Assembly: GCA_052326605.1 (NCBI GenBank)
Contig: JBKQMB010000044.1
Span: 36,182-100,181, forward strand
DNA length: 64,000 bases
Direction: 5' to 3'
DNA from: Bog-756 sp052326605
Lineage (GTDB): Bacteria; Actinomycetota; Acidimicrobiia; Acidimicrobiales; RAAP-2
The position numbers were made by a program, and so were the translations under genes. Below the pieces are notes generated by a model. That model did no database searches and was not told the origin of the DNA. It saw only the letters and a program-made list of their open reading frames with translations. Below are positions 34,597 through 42,968 of the stretch, piece after piece (the stretch's first letter is position 1; the number at the start of each line of letters is the position of its first letter).

Positions 34597-36534
34597 ATGG
34601 GTACCGATCACCGACCGCTGGTCCGACGGCTCGGGGTCAACCGCCGGACCGTCCAGATCGCTCTCGGGGTGATCTGGATTGTTGACGCCGGACTGCAGTT
34701 CCAGCCGAAGATGTTCACGCAGCAGTTCGTCAACCACGTTCTCCTCGCCGGCGCCGCTAGCCAGCCGAGTTGGTTGGCCGCCGCAGTGACCCACATGGCC
34801 AACTTCGTCTCGCACGAGGTGGCCATGTGGAATGCCCTCTTCGGCCTGTTCCAGCTGGCCATCGGGGTCGGCTTACTGTTCCGGCGCACGGTCAAGGTCG
34901 CCCTCGTCACCTCGTTCGCTTGGGTCTTCTTCGTCTGGGTGTTCGGGGAAGGCATGGGGCAAATCTTCACCGGTAGCTCAAGCGCCCTCATGGGAGCTCC
35001 CGGTGCCGTCCTGCTCTACGGCCTCATCGGCGTACTGGTCTGGCCGACGCCCGAGAGCGAGACGAACAAGGAGAGAACCGGGTTGGCCTCGTCGGCTGCT
35101 GGCCATGGACCACTCGGGGCTCGCGGGGCCCTCATCGCCTGGACCGCACTCTGGGCAGGCCTCGCTGTTCTGTTCCTCTTCCCGGACAACCGCACACCGA
35201 ACGGCATCCGCGACATGATCGCCGGCATGTCCAGTGGCGAGCCTGGATGGTATGCACACTTCCTCAACGCCATCGCCCACGCCTTCGTGGGTGCGGGCAC
35301 CTGGACGGCGGTCCTACTGGCTGTCCTGTGTCTTCTGGTGGCGGTGGGTCCGCTAGTGAGCCGGGATCCCTTGCCATTCCTCCTTGGGGGTGCGGGGTTA
35401 GGGCTGCTGTTCTGGGTGACCGGGGAAGCGCTCGGGGGCATCCTTACCGGGCTCGGCACCGACCCCAACAGCGGACCGCTGCTGGTCCTGCTGGCGGCCG
35501 CCCTCCTGCCGACCGTGCCGGCGCTAGCAGGTTCGACGCCGCCCGCAATACGCTTCTTCACCCGGCGCCCGGGATGGGCAGTGGCCGCCCTAGCTGGCCT
35601 GATCGTTGTGCCCGTCGCCGTGGCTTCGGTACCGCTCGCCGCCACAGCCGTGCCAGGACCCACCAGCGGTGCAGTACTGTCAGCCGAAGGCGTATCCTCT
35701 TCCTTGTCTTCGGGCCAGTCGACAAAGGCATCGAGCGCGTCCGGAATGGGCATGTCGATGTCCGGATCGTCGGGGACCTCCAGCCACCCGACCAAGGGCA
35801 CTACGAACATGGCCGGCATGGCGGGCAGCGGCGCCACTGATCCGAGCTGGCATTACACCGGCCCCGCCCTACCGAAGTCCGAGGTGGCGCTCCTGTCGGC
35901 CTCAAGCGTGGACCAGGACAAGGGGCACTCCATGCAAACGCCCGACTGCACCGCCACGCCGACCACCAACCAGGTGCTCGGAGCTACCCAGTACGTGCAG
36001 GCGGTCACTACAGCCGTGGCCAAGTACAAAGTGCTCACCGTGGCTACCGCTGCCGGGTACATTCCCGTCACCCCGACGGCCTATCCGGTGGTCCATTACG
36101 TAAATCCGTCCTTCATGACGCAGCGGTTCATCATGGACCCCAACCACATCGACTCCCTGGTCTATGCCTTCACTCCGAACGGCCCGGTGCTTGTGGCAGC
36201 CATGTTCCTCCTTCCGTCCAGCAACGAGAACGGACCAATGCCCTACGGCTGCCTAGTCCAGTGGCACGCCCATACCAACCTCTGCTATTCGGACACCACT
36301 CACACGGTAGTGGGTTTCACCCCCTGTTCAGCGGGCGAGTTCAATGCCCGGACTGCGTACATGACCCATGTCTGGCAGGTTCAGGTATCCGGTGGTCCCT
36401 TGGCCATCGATCCCTCGGACCTTCAAGTCATGGAGGCTGCTATCGAGGCCCAACAAAGCGGCCTGGCTCCAGTCACCTCATCCACCGGGACCGTCAGCTA
36501 TAACCAGGCCACGGCTCCTGTGGGCGCCTTTTGA
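34597..36534 (+). CDS. Polytopic membrane protein with Met/His-rich linker and extracytoplasmic domain
   Basis: 645 residues from MGTDHRPLVRRLGV. About eight to nine hydrophobic segments in the first 390 residues (LGVIWIVDAGLQF, VALVTSFAWVFFVWVFG, AVLLYGLIGVLVW, LIAWTALWAGLAVLFLF, LLAVLCLLVAVGPLV). Then a Ser/Met-rich segment (SASGMGMSMSGSSGTSS, GTTNMAGMAG) and a soluble domain of ~190 residues with PVVHYVNPSFM, MDPNHIDSLVYAF, CLVQWHAHTNLC and MTHVWQVQV. Met runs and HxH suggest metal (perhaps copper) binding, but I know no named family. The ATG at 34597 is preferred over the longer frame to 34411. Confidence 0.75.
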   Translation: MGTDHRPLVRRLGVNRRTVQIALGVIWIVDAGLQFQPKMFTQQFVNHVLLAGAASQPSWLAAAVTHMANFVSHEVAMWNALFGLFQLAIGVGLLFRRTVKVALVTSFAWVFFVWVFGEGMGQIFTGSSSALMGAPGAVLLYGLIGVLVWPTPESETNKERTGLASSAAGHGPLGARGALIAWTALWAGLAVLFLFPDNRTPNGIRDMIAGMSSGEPGWYAHFLNAIAHAFVGAGTWTAVLLAVLCLLVAVGPLVSRDPLPFLLGGAGLGLLFWVTGEALGGILTGLGTDPNSGPLLVLLAAALLPTVPALAGSTPPAIRFFTRRPGWAVAALAGLIVVPVAVASVPLAATAVPGPTSGAVLSAEGVSSSLSSGQSTKASSASGMGMSMSGSSGTSSHPTKGTTNMAGMAGSGATDPSWHYTGPALPKSEVALLSASSVDQDKGHSMQTPDCTATPTTNQVLGATQYVQAVTTAVAKYKVLTVATAAGYIPVTPTAYPVVHYVNPSFMTQRFIMDPNHIDSLVYAFTPNGPVLVAAMFLLPSSNENGPMPYGCLVQWHAHTNLCYSDTTHTVVGFTPCSAGEFNARTAYMTHVWQVQVSGGPLAIDPSDLQVMEAAIEAQQSGLAPVTSSTGTVSYNQATAPVGAF

Positions 36535-36640
36535 GGCCGATGTCTCGGTCACTAGACCTCCTGCTACCACACCGAGCGCGCCGGCGTTGCTCACCAGTTT
36601 ACTGCGGGCAATCCCACTGATCACCTAAAGGGAGACACCG

Positions 36641-36793
36641 ATGTCTTACTTTGGCGGCCAAGTCGCCTCTTTCGGGGGCACGGCATATCCGGCAGGGGAC
36701 AACTCATTGCATCGGGTCGGGAGCCATTCCTCTAGGAGCGAACGGTACGACTATGATTCGTGCAACTCGACATCGCTAGCAATGCTCAAGTGA
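36641..36793 (+). CDS. Possible 50-aa small protein
   Basis: MSYFGGQVASFGGTAYPAGD onward, 50 residues, with a strong ribosome site (aaagggag) six bases before the ATG. Gly/Ser/Tyr-rich, no known motif. It lies 106 bp after the membrane-protein gene. Real expression is unproven. Confidence 0.4.
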   Translation: MSYFGGQVASFGGTAYPAGDNSLHRVGSHSSRSERYDYDSCNSTSLAMLK

Positions 36794-36842
36794 CGTCTCG
36801 GACACCAGCGTTCACAATCCGCAATCCCGGGGGGTGAAATCA

Positions 36843-37691
36843 ATGCCTGATCCAACGGTTCTGCTCGACAGACTGGAGTTCGGCGAGTCTCTGCGATGGC
36901 ACGATGACCGGCTCTGGATCGCCAACTGGGGCAAAGCGGAGATCGTGGCGGTCGATATCAATGGACTGAGCGAGATCAAGCGAGAGGTGCCGACCACCTT
37001 CCCATTCTCCATCGACTGGTTGCCCGACGGACGCCTCCTGGTCATCGCAGGCCGGGAGGCGGTTCTCCTTCGGCGAGAAACAGACGGATCTCTCGTCACC
37101 CACGCCGACCTGTCTCCTTTCGGATCTGTCTTCAATGAACTCGTGGTCGAGGGCCGCGGCTACTCATATGTCAACGGCGGTGGGTCCGATCCCATGACAG
37201 ACCAGGCGTTCGCCCCGGGACTTGTGGTGTTGGTCACCCCCGACGGGTCGGCTCGAGAGGTCGCTGAAGGCATCGACTTTGGAAATGGAATGGCAGTCAC
37301 TCCGGACAATCGGACACTGATCGTGGCCGAATCATATGGAAATCAGCTATCTGCCTTCGACATCGCTGAAGATGGCTCGTTGTCAGGTCGCCGGGTCTGG
37401 GCCAATCTGGGCCAAGGAGTTCCCGATGGGATATGTCTCGACGCAGGTGGTGCGGTCTGGTACGCCGATGTCCCGGCCATGCGGTGTGTTCGAGTTGCCG
37501 AGGGAGGGCGAGTTCTTGAGACCGTTCAACTCGACCGAGGCGCGTTTTCGTGCATGCTCGGAGGAGCCGATGGGCAATCCCTTTTCATCGCTGCCTCCAT
37601 ATGGCGCGGGATGGAGCACATGATGGACGAAGAGCACAACGGGCAGGTGCTGATCGTTGACGTCACAACCCCCCATGTCGGTTGGCCATAG
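36843..37691 (+). CDS. SMP-30/gluconolactonase-like beta-propeller hydrolase
   Basis: 282 residues from MPDPTVLLDRLEFGESLRWH. The order GESLRWHDDRLWIANWG, PFSIDWLPDGRLLVIAG, GFGNGMAVTPD-type NGMAVTPDNRTLIVAESYG and GVPDGICLDAGGAVWYAD is the SMP-30/LRE calcium-bound six-blade propeller, with metal ligands at E near the N-terminus, N (NELVVEG), N (GNGMAV) and D (VPDGIC). The family hydrolyses sugar lactones. Cytoplasmic; no signal peptide. The GTG nine bases upstream is another possible start. Confidence 0.9.
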   Translation: MPDPTVLLDRLEFGESLRWHDDRLWIANWGKAEIVAVDINGLSEIKREVPTTFPFSIDWLPDGRLLVIAGREAVLLRRETDGSLVTHADLSPFGSVFNELVVEGRGYSYVNGGGSDPMTDQAFAPGLVVLVTPDGSAREVAEGIDFGNGMAVTPDNRTLIVAESYGNQLSAFDIAEDGSLSGRRVWANLGQGVPDGICLDAGGAVWYADVPAMRCVRVAEGGRVLETVQLDRGAFSCMLGGADGQSLFIAASIWRGMEHMMDEEHNGQVLIVDVTTPHVGWP

Positions 37692-37891
37692 TTTCCTCAA
37701 GGGTCTCGCACCCGTTCGCTGTCTGGGCTGAACATTTGTCGCCCTGCACGGATTCGGCCTGCCCACACCTACCCGACTGCGGTTAGGGGCAGCTTCCAAC
37801 TCGTTACAGAACTCGCGAGTCAGCCGCGCCGGTGGGCGCACGGCCGAAGAAGTTGACGAAGCGTTCCTCTCTGGCCGTCGTCCCTTGAGGG

Positions 37892-38206
37892 CTAGAGGCC
37901 CTCAATCGACGTATAGAGGCCGGTCGAGACCATCTCCGCCGACCCGCTCGCCACCGCATCGGCCCAGAATGTCTGCCACTCGTTGTCAGCACCAAGGGCG
38001 TCCATGAACGCACCGTAGGCCGCTCCAGAGTCAAAGGTCATCATGTAGACGATGGTCATCGCCTCACCGCCGACCACCGTCTGCGCGACGTTGACTGTTG
38101 CACCAAGGCGCTCATGGATCGCCTTTGCCTTGGAGACCTGCCCGACAAACGTGTCCACCTTTCCCGGATGGGGCCGCCAGTTTGCTACCTGTGAAGTTGT
38201 CGACAT
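37892..38206 (-). CDS. Small dimeric alpha/beta-barrel-like protein
   Basis: 104 residues from MSTTSQVANWRPHPGKVDTF. The pattern of a strand, a helix (VDTFVGQVSKAKAIHERLG), two strands (ATVNVAQTVVGGEAMTIVYM) and a helix (AAYGAFMDALGADNEWQTFW) resembles ferredoxin-like dimeric alpha/beta barrels. No catalytic residues are evident. Unknown function. Confidence 0.7.
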   Translation of the reverse strand: MSTTSQVANWRPHPGKVDTFVGQVSKAKAIHERLGATVNVAQTVVGGEAMTIVYMMTFDSGAAYGAFMDALGADNEWQTFWADAVASGSAEMVSTGLYTSIEGL

Positions 38207-38429
38207 TGTGTATCCCCCGTTTCAGTTGGTCCGCACGATGCGGTCCCGACCGAGAGCCTGGCACGTTCTCGTCCTGGTCGCTCGGTGAAACGCGCAAGCT
38301 CCCAGGGGGTCAGCCCGTGGTGATGCGACCAACGCGACGAGCCGAGTGGGCTTCTGGTCAAATGGCAAATCTGCGATTGAGCCAATCATCCCACGCACCC
38401 CCACCCAACCCGTGTTGTCGGGCAGTCTC

Positions 38430-38987
38430 CTAGAAATCGACAACAGCGAGATCGACCACCTGGACGCCCTCGGCTTCGAGTTCCTGCTCGACGGATGCCA
38501 AGAGGGCAACAGCTTCTGACGAGGTCGCGCCATAGGTGGCGTGAGCACCTCTGGGTACCGATACCTCAAACCCCTCGCTGATGGCTCCTAGGCTGGTTCC
38601 CTGAACGCAGAATTCGCTCTGCATGCCGGCTGTGGCGACACGGTCCACTCCCTCATCCCGCAGCACCTGGGCAAGTTGAGGATTAGATCCGAACGCATTT
38701 GGCTCGCTCTTCCGGACGACAAGCTCGTCCCCCACCGATCGGAACACCAGCTCCCATCCCTCGGTCTCCGGCTCGTCCGGGTCACTGGGCTGTCCGTCAT
38801 TGTGAACGTGAATCACTGTGGCCCCGCAAGCCCTGGCCGAGGCCAGCAGACGCTCCAGTGCCGGACGCACCTCGGCGGCTCCGCGAACTGGCTCTTCGCC
38901 CTCAAGCACGTTTCGCTGGGCGTCTACCAAGATCAGTGCTGTTGTCGTGGATCCATAATGGCATCGAGCAAGGACGAAATGTCCCAC
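38430..38987 (-). CDS. Isochorismatase-like cysteine hydrolase
   Basis: 185 residues. The catalytic triad of the family is visible: Asp in ALILVDAQRNVLEG, Lys in LVVRKSEPNAFGS and Cys in GMQSEFCVQGTSLGA. Length fits nicotinamidase/isochorismatase-type amidases. GTG at 38987 is the only upstream start before the triad. It lies in island 2 next to other small metabolic genes. Substrate unknown. Confidence 0.88.
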   Translation of the reverse strand: MGHFVLARCHYGSTTTALILVDAQRNVLEGEEPVRGAAEVRPALERLLASARACGATVIHVHNDGQPSDPDEPETEGWELVFRSVGDELVVRKSEPNAFGSNPQLAQVLRDEGVDRVATAGMQSEFCVQGTSLGAISEGFEVSVPRGAHATYGATSSEAVALLASVEQELEAEGVQVVDLAVVDF

Positions 38988-39014
38988 CTACCGGCGGTCT
39001 GGGGCACGGTCCAG

Positions 39015-39520
39015 CTAGGCACTCTCGGCTTCTGCCAAGCCGGGCTGTTGGTAAATGCCCATCAGATTGCCAGCCGGATCGAGGAAGGTGGCGAGAACCT
39101 CCGACCCGTATTGGTCGGGTGGAAGCACTATCGATCCGCCCGCCTCGACAACCCGCTCTGCAGCTGCTCGCGCATTCCCGACCATGACATAGGGAAGGAT
39201 GCCTGGTTCTGCATCAGGATCCCGATCGCGAACCCACGCGCCGCTGACGCGAAGATTCGCTATTTACCCTAGTCACAGCGTCGGATGATCCGTGAGTGAA
39301 CGGCCCGAATCTTCGCTCGCCCCGGCGAGCCCACCAAGGGCTCTACGGTGCTGACCTGGCCAGTCGTGTCGTCAAACGAAGGTCGATCCGTCTCTCGGAA
39401 CCGAATGTTCCAGTCAAAGGCACGCTCGTAGAATGCTGCCGACTCTTGAACATCTATGGCGGCGATCTCCAAGTAGCAGATCTTGCCCGTGCGAAAGGTC
39501 GGCATAGCGGGTGTTGTCAT
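39015..39520 (-). pseudogene. Broken VOC-family (glyoxalase-like) gene
   Basis: Two halves in different frames on the minus strand. N-terminal: RTGKICYLEIAAIDVQESAA then FYERAFDWNIRFRETD (39520-39269). C-terminal: GAWVRDRDPDAEPGILPYVM then GGSIVLPPDQYGSEVLATFL and DPAGNLMGIYQQP (about 39250-39015). Joined they make one VOC-fold protein of about 165 residues, the usual 'DPxGNxxGLYQ' type. The frame changes between about 39255 and 39330, where the conserved middle is lost. Confidence 0.65.
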
Positions 39521-39703
39521 TACTGTCTCCCGTGCACTGGTCTCTTGGTGCCTAGCCCCATTGTTGTGGATCCGAGGCCCCCGAACAATCCTCTACCGAC
39601 AGTCCTCCACTCGACGATCAGCGGTGCACCCCGCGGCCTGCCGAACAGTGGCCATCTGTTCGAGCGCGCAATGGTGAACTGAAACGATCTAGTTTCTCTC
39701 GGC

Positions 39704-40000
39704 ATGGCAGCAGTCGTGAATGTGCTGCAGTTCAAGGGATCCGTGGATCCCGAAGTATTCGCCAAGTCCGAACGCGACATTCTGCCGCAGATGCGAGTGA
39801 TCGAGGGCTTTCAAGGATTCGACGTCGTCCAAACCTCTGGGACGGAGGTGATCTTCATCATCCTGGGTGAGCCCGTCGAGGTTCTCGATCAGATTGCGAC
39901 GGAAGTGGGTTCCCGATGGATGCGCTCCAATGTCGTGCCTCTGCTCGCCGGCCTCACGGAACGCGATATCGCCCCGGTCATCGCTTCCTCGGGAACTTAG
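39704..40000 (+). CDS. Antibiotic-biosynthesis-monooxygenase-like small protein
   Basis: 98 residues from MAAVVNVLQFKGSVDPEVFA. The ABM-like arrangement (strand VVNVLQFK, helix PEVFAKSERDILPQM, strand FDVVQTSGTEVIFIIL, helix EVLDQIATEVGSRW) suggests a dimeric alpha/beta barrel. No conserved catalytic residues. It is the rightmost gene of island 2. From 40001 to 40273 I see no gene. Confidence 0.65.
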   Translation: MAAVVNVLQFKGSVDPEVFAKSERDILPQMRVIEGFQGFDVVQTSGTEVIFIILGEPVEVLDQIATEVGSRWMRSNVVPLLAGLTERDIAPVIASSGT

Positions 40001-40282
40001 GAGGCCGGCTCGATCTGCCGTTTCGGGACGCAGGTATCTGGTCACAAGGCGGACCCAGAGCCGGAGTTCGCGGACAGCCCGAGAGGCCACTCCTCACCAT
40101 CGGCTGCACTGCGGTACCAGTACGCAACCGAGGACAACAGGGACCGGGCGATCGCCGAGGCTCTGGGCGGACTGGTCCCAAAGGCTGACCTGGTCCCGAG
40201 CGAGAGCGCAGGCGCGAGTCCTTGGCGCCAGCAGCTCCCCAGCCCCGGCCGTGGATCACACCCCGTCTGAACTGCACTTCGG

Positions 40283-40356
40283 CGCCCCCGGCAGGAGTTG
40301 AACCCGCAACCTGATGGGTAGAAACCACCTGCTCTATCCAGTTGAGCTACAGGGGC
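40283..40356 (-). tRNA. tRNA-Arg (TCT)
   Basis: Minus-strand cloverleaf: acceptor GCCCCTG/CGGGGGC, D stem GCTC/GAGC, anticodon stem GGTGG/CCATC with loop TTTCTAC (anticodon TCT), T arm GCGGG-TTCAACT-CCTGC. CCA is not encoded. Its 3' half (to 40319) is the right copy of the island-2 attachment repeat. Confidence 0.93.
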
Positions 40357-40421
40357 CGTTCCGGGAAGGTCGCTCCGGCTGCTCGGACCTCCATCGGTCT
40401 GTGCCACACTAGAGGCTCCTT

Positions 40422-40496
40422 GGTGGCCGTAGCTCAGTTGGTCAGAGCGCCGGGATGTGGCCCCGGAGGTCGCGGGTTCGAACCCCGTCGGTCACC
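40422..40496 (+). tRNA. tRNA-His (GTG)
   Basis: Cloverleaf with acceptor GTGGCCG/CGGTCAC plus the extra 5' G (position -1) pairing with the discriminator C, as in all tRNA-His. Anticodon loop ATGTGGC gives GTG; T arm GCGGG-TTCGAAC-CCCGT. CCA is not encoded. Confidence 0.95.
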
Positions 40497-40560
40497 CTGC
40501 TGTCCCCGGCGACGTGAGCACACCGCTTGCGCTGCCTGGGGCAGGGATTCTTGCATGCAG

Positions 40561-40635
40561 GCGCCTCTAGCTCAACGGCAGAGCAACGGACTCTTAATCC
40601 GCAGGTTCTGGGTTCGAATCCCAGGGGGCGCACCA
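40561..40635 (+). tRNA. tRNA-Lys (CTT) with encoded CCA
   Basis: Acceptor GCGCCTC/GGGGCGC, anticodon loop CTCTTAA (anticodon CTT), T arm CTGGG-TTCGAAT-CCCAG. The 3' CCA is encoded at 40633-40635. An integrase gene begins 68 bp downstream in the same direction, so the tRNA 3' end is the probable attachment site of island 3. Confidence 0.95.
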
Positions 40636-40673
40636 GGTCAGATAGGGTTTCCGGGTTAGCCACCGGAGCGGAA

Positions 40674-40695
40674 ATCCCATAAACATCCCATAAAC
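40674..40695 (+). repeat. Tandem 11-bp repeat before the integrase
   Basis: Two adjacent copies of atcccataaac (40674-40684, 40685-40695) lie between tRNA-Lys and the integrase start. The position suits integrase arm-type binding sites or an operator controlling the integrase. Confidence 0.5.
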
Positions 40696-40702
40696 AGGTA
40701 CA

Positions 40703-41875
40703 ATGGGGACCATGAAGGGTTCCAAGCGGCTTCTGAGGGGACGGGGCAAGTCCGCCGTCTACGAGCTGAGGGTGTCTACCGGCAAGGACCCTGTCACCGG
40801 CAAGTACGCCTACACGTCGCGCACCTGGCCAGGGTACGCGGCAGATGACCCCGAGGTCACCACCGCCGACAAGGCACTGGCGAAGCTGGTCAAGGAGCTG
40901 GAGGGCGACCGGAGCGGCAGGACGGCGGGAGCAGGCATCACGGTCGACCAGTTGCTCACGAAGTGGCTGAAGCAGATCACCAGCGAGGGTCGCTCCCCCA
41001 CCACCCTGCGGGAGTACCGGCGCCTCATTGGCAAGCGCATCAGCCCGGCCCTCGGGCACGTGCCGGCCCGGAAGGTCACCGCCCTAGAGCTGGACGAGTT
41101 CTACCAGGGCTTGACCGACGAGGGACTTGCCCCAGCATCGGTTCGACAGGTGCACGCCATCCTGCGGGCCGGCTTCCGGCAGGGCGTCAAGTGGCGCTAC
41201 CTCACGTCCAACCCGGCCACCGATGCCAGCCCGGCCAAGCTGGTGTCGAAGGCAGTCACGGCGCCCACGGTGGCAGAGGTGCAGGCCATGATCCAGGCCG
41301 CCGATGCAGACGACCCAGACATGGCCGCGCTCATCGCCCTGGCTGCGGTGACCGGAGCCCGGCGCGGTGAGTTGTGCGGGCTTCGGTGGGGTGACGTGAA
41401 CTGGACCGGCCACACCTTGACCATCGAGCGGTCGGTCGCCACGATGGGCCGAGGGCAGCTCATCACAAAGGACACGAAGACCCACGCCGCCAGACGATTG
41501 GCCCTCGACACCTTCGGGGAAGAAACCCTAAAGCTCCACCTAAGGGTCATAGAGGATCGGGCCGCTGAACTGGGAATCTCCGTCACGCCTGACTCCCCCA
41601 TCTTCAGCTACGACCTAGTGCGCCCGATCGCTCCCGACACCGTGAGCCACTACGTGAGGTCGGTCGCCACGAGGGTCGGAGTGGACACTCACTTGCATGC
41701 GCTGCGTCACTTCGCTGCCACGGAGCTCATCGGAGCCGGCCATGATGTGCGTACCGTCGCCGGGCGGCTGGGCCACCGGGACGCATCGGTGACGCTGAAG
41801 GTGTACTCCCATGCTTTACCGGAACGGGACCGAGACGCGGCCACCGCCCTCGGGAAAGCGCTGACTCCGGGATGA
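40703..41875 (+). CDS. Tyrosine recombinase / integrase of island 3
   Basis: 390 residues. An N-terminal AP2-like arm domain (YELRVSTGKDPVTGKYAYTS), a SAM-like core-binding domain (ITVDQLLTKWLKQI) and the catalytic domain. All catalytic residues are present: Arg in TGARRGELCGLRW, Lys in DTKTHAARRL, H-x-x-R in HALRHFAATEL, His in GRLGHRDASVT and Tyr in VYSHALPE. It lies 68 bp after tRNA-Lys, oriented away from it, as for tRNA-targeting integrases. Confidence 0.95.
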   Translation: MGTMKGSKRLLRGRGKSAVYELRVSTGKDPVTGKYAYTSRTWPGYAADDPEVTTADKALAKLVKELEGDRSGRTAGAGITVDQLLTKWLKQITSEGRSPTTLREYRRLIGKRISPALGHVPARKVTALELDEFYQGLTDEGLAPASVRQVHAILRAGFRQGVKWRYLTSNPATDASPAKLVSKAVTAPTVAEVQAMIQAADADDPDMAALIALAAVTGARRGELCGLRWGDVNWTGHTLTIERSVATMGRGQLITKDTKTHAARRLALDTFGEETLKLHLRVIEDRAAELGISVTPDSPIFSYDLVRPIAPDTVSHYVRSVATRVGVDTHLHALRHFAATELIGAGHDVRTVAGRLGHRDASVTLKVYSHALPERDRDAATALGKALTPG

Positions 41876-42450
41876 AGCTCCATCCGCCCTGCGACTGAAT
41901 GAGGCGATTCCCGCCCCGCCGGAGAAACGTGCTGAAGGATGCCGCCACAAGCCCTCAATGCTAAGCGGATCATGGAGAATTGAGGGCACGACCTTCGGGT
42001 TATGAGACCTATCCGGACTGTCTGAGCGGTTTTTCACCGTCGCCCACCGCCGCCCAGATTCAGCGCTCTACCTGGGCTTTTCCTAGATCCACGGTCCTTG
42101 GCCTGCGATGACCGTCTGACACGTTTTCGGGAAGTTTTTGGGATTTCTTTGGGATGGACCTGACCTTCGGGTGCATCTTCGGGCAACATTTTTGGGCTGT
42201 GGAATGCGTGCGGGATGGAGGGTCGGTGAGAGCCCTGATTCGGTCGTTGGCTTCACTTCCTGACCTGTACCCCTCGGCCTGACGAGGCTCCGGCCTCCAG
42301 CCGTGCGACCGTCCCGACGGTCGGGCCTCCGCCCTCGCTCGAGGTGTTGGGGGCCTCCATGAATCCACTTCTCACGGAGGTCTCCACCATGACCATCACA
42401 TCCCCTCTCCACAGCTTCATCCGAGTGGGCTGTTCGCCCGGCCTCGCCGG
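41876..42450. other. Non-coding stretch with a hairpin
   Basis: 575 bp between the integrase and the RadC-like gene. A perfect 8-bp stem (cgaccgtc/gacggtcg, 2-nt loop) lies at 42306-42323. Repeated cttcggg motifs occur near 42160-42180. No gene is supported; this could hold promoters for the following operon. Confidence 0.45.
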
Positions 42451-42873
42451 GTGACCAGCCACCCGGAGGCAGTCCCGGACCGTCAACTCAACATCCCGAG
42501 ACGGATCGACGACCCGGCCACGGCAGCCCAGGTCGCCCTCGATCTCCTCCGGAGCCGTCGGGAGGATGTCACTCTCGCCCTCTACCTGGACGACAGGCAT
42601 CGCTTCGTCGGCCACGCCATAGTCGCCACCGGCTGGGTCCAAGCAGCTCGCCTCTCGGCTCGCCCGGTCCTTCTCGGGGCGCAGGCCAGCCGGGCAACCG
42701 GCTGCGTGCTGGTCCGTTACCGTCGCTACGGAGCCTCCAGCGCCTCGGAAGCCGAGCAGCGATCCCTCCGGGCACTCTCTGCAGTCTGCTCCCGATATGG
42801 GCTCGCTGTGGTCGATCACCTCTTTGCGGTCAGCACTGGAACCTTCCGCTCGGGCTTCCTCGATGGGCCATGA
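42451..42873 (+). CDS. RadC/JAB-like protein lacking the usual metal site
   Basis: 140 residues from a GTG. It has a RadC-like layout: ALYLDDRHRFVGHAIVATGW, ARPVLLGAQASRATGCVLVR, then YGLAVVDHLFAVSTG, which matches the end of RadC ('L.DHIIV'). The usual HNHPSG metal-binding motif is replaced by VRYRRYG, so it is unlikely to be an active metalloprotease or deubiquitinase. RadC-like proteins are common on mobile DNA in actinobacteria. It precedes the DUF499 gene by about 95 bp in the same direction, so it may belong to the defence region. Confidence 0.65.
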   Translation: MTSHPEAVPDRQLNIPRRIDDPATAAQVALDLLRSRREDVTLALYLDDRHRFVGHAIVATGWVQAARLSARPVLLGAQASRATGCVLVRYRRYGASSASEAEQRSLRALSAVCSRYGLAVVDHLFAVSTGTFRSGFLDGP

Positions 42874-42968
42874 GCCGAAGCCCCGGCCCATCGCTCCCCT
42901 CTGTCGTAGCATCGCGTCATGATCGGACTGCTCCCCCCGAAAGTGCTCGAACAGCGGGGACAAGACAC

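Larger units (their letters stand above)
29376..40319. mobile_element. Relic island at tRNA-Arg (island 2)
   Basis: An 11-kb segment bounded by 46-bp copies of the tRNA-Arg(TCT) 3' region at 29376-29421 and 40274-40319, with two mismatches. Inside are accessory genes, at least two pseudogenes and long non-coding gaps, with no integrase, phage or transfer gene. The mismatches and decay suggest an old integration that has lost its mobility functions. The intact tRNA is at the right end. Confidence 0.65.
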
